Of a stretch of DNA of 14,790 nucleotides, positions 14,539 to 14,790 are shown one piece after another; the stretch's first letter is position 1, and each line of letters opens with the position of its first letter. Location of the stretch: assembly GCA_964437445.1 (NCBI GenBank), contig CAYTGR010000080.1, positions 1 to 14,790 on the forward strand. Reading direction: 5' to 3'. The DNA is from CAYTGR01 sp964437445. Lineage in GTDB: Bacteria; Chloroflexota; Anaerolineae; B4-G1; SLSP01. A program made the position numbers and the translations under genes. Below the pieces are notes generated by a model. It had not been told where the DNA came from and made no database searches. It saw nothing but the letters and a program-made list of their open reading frames with translations.

Positions 14539-14790
14539 ATGGGTTTGGCAGTCCCGGTTGGGAATGTTAACTATTTCAAAAACATACACAACCCATTGGC
14601 ACGAAAAGAAAGGCGGACAATCGCCGGACGAGCCGCAATTCCCGTCAATGCAATAATTGAAGGCGGTAGAGCAATGGCCCAGGGTGCCGTTGGGGTGGCA
14701 ATAGTAGTCTGTGCACTGACATTTTCCATTATTGCTAGTGTAGCCACACGATTGGTCTTGAAAAATACAAGCACTCCCATCTTTGTCGCA
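14539..14790 (+). CDS. Partial ORF, putative single-pass membrane protein (runs off the window)
   Basis: From ATG 14539 the frame stays open for 84 codons to the window end, so the C-terminus is missing. The visible part has a basic stretch (ARKERRTIAGRAA, about 21-33), then a strongly hydrophobic helix (about 50-71, within GAVGVAIVVCALTFSIIASV), a layout suggesting a membrane anchor. An in-frame stop (TAA, 14521-14523) lies just upstream. The Shine-Dalgarno is weak (GGA, 10 bases away). Codon use is less G+C-biased than in the neighbours, so it may be a recent acquisition or not a gene. I recognise no family. It diverges from the radical SAM gene, and the A+T-rich 14510-14525 stretch between them may hold promoters, though I could not place clear -35/-10 pairs. 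Confidence 0.45.
   Translation, partial: MGLAVPVGNVNYFKNIHNPLARKERRTIAGRAAIPVNAIIEGGRAMAQGAVGVAIVVCALTFSIIASVATRLVLKNTSTPIFVA

Noticed and set aside
14571..14780. - strand 69-residue ORF at the right edge
   Set aside because: The + frame from 14539 gives a more protein-like sequence with a clear membrane helix; the - frame is its shadow.
1..14790. Insertion sequences, integrases, phage genes, CRISPR arrays, tRNA or rRNA genes
   Set aside because: I saw no transposase or integrase motif, no regularly spaced repeat-spacer pattern, and no tRNA or rRNA structure.

Overview
The window looks like bacterial chromosome of fairly high G+C content. Three things suggest an anaerobic or microaerobic lineage rich in signalling proteins: tandem membrane GAF sensors with hybrid kinases, a flavodiiron protein, and a PflX-type radical SAM protein. 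Chloroflexota (Anaerolineae or Caldilineae type) fits best. That placement is inferred from gene content and protein style; no marker gene is present.

Layout. Bases 1-290 hold no convincing gene. An extended -10 promoter (277-303) precedes a half-size EamA-type membrane protein (352-846) and a flavodiiron O2/NO reductase (904-2103) on the + strand. The spacer 2104-2398 carries two strong hairpins (2151-2187, 2198-2233), a good sigma70-type promoter (2285-2313) with a repeated -10-like element, and a small palindrome just downstream (2338-2348). From 2399 to 13491 lies one apparent 11-kb operon: cheR, a receiver-less cheB, a 48-residue coiled-coil micro-ORF in frame directly behind the cheB stop, three membrane proteins of the plan TM-coil-GAF-coil with no kinase, a fourth protein of the same plan that continues into a histidine kinase with three receiver domains, and a soluble REC-GAF-histidine kinase. 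A short GC hairpin with a T-rich tail (13492-13513) ends it. A COG1313/PflX-like radical SAM gene converges from the - strand (13523-14452). A partial + strand ORF with one membrane segment runs off the right edge (14539-14790).

How the genes may work together. The operon has a methyltransferase and a methylesterase of the chemotaxis type but no MCP, CheA or CheW. It does have four paralogous membrane GAF sensors whose stalk and tail coiled coils align almost without gaps; three stop where the fourth enters its kinase. The reading I favour is a split receptor array: kinase-less sensors pair through matched coiled coils with the hybrid kinase and bring extra inputs to it, and CheR/CheB may adjust the complex by methylating glutamates in the coils. 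Two tails show glutamate pairs at heptad spacing in an E-E-x-x-A pattern. The phosphorelay would then pass through three receivers and probably the downstream REC-GAF kinase. No Hpt, DNA-binding or cyclic-di-GMP output domain lies in the window. Gene content and domain order are visible in the sequence; the assembly and methylation model is inference.
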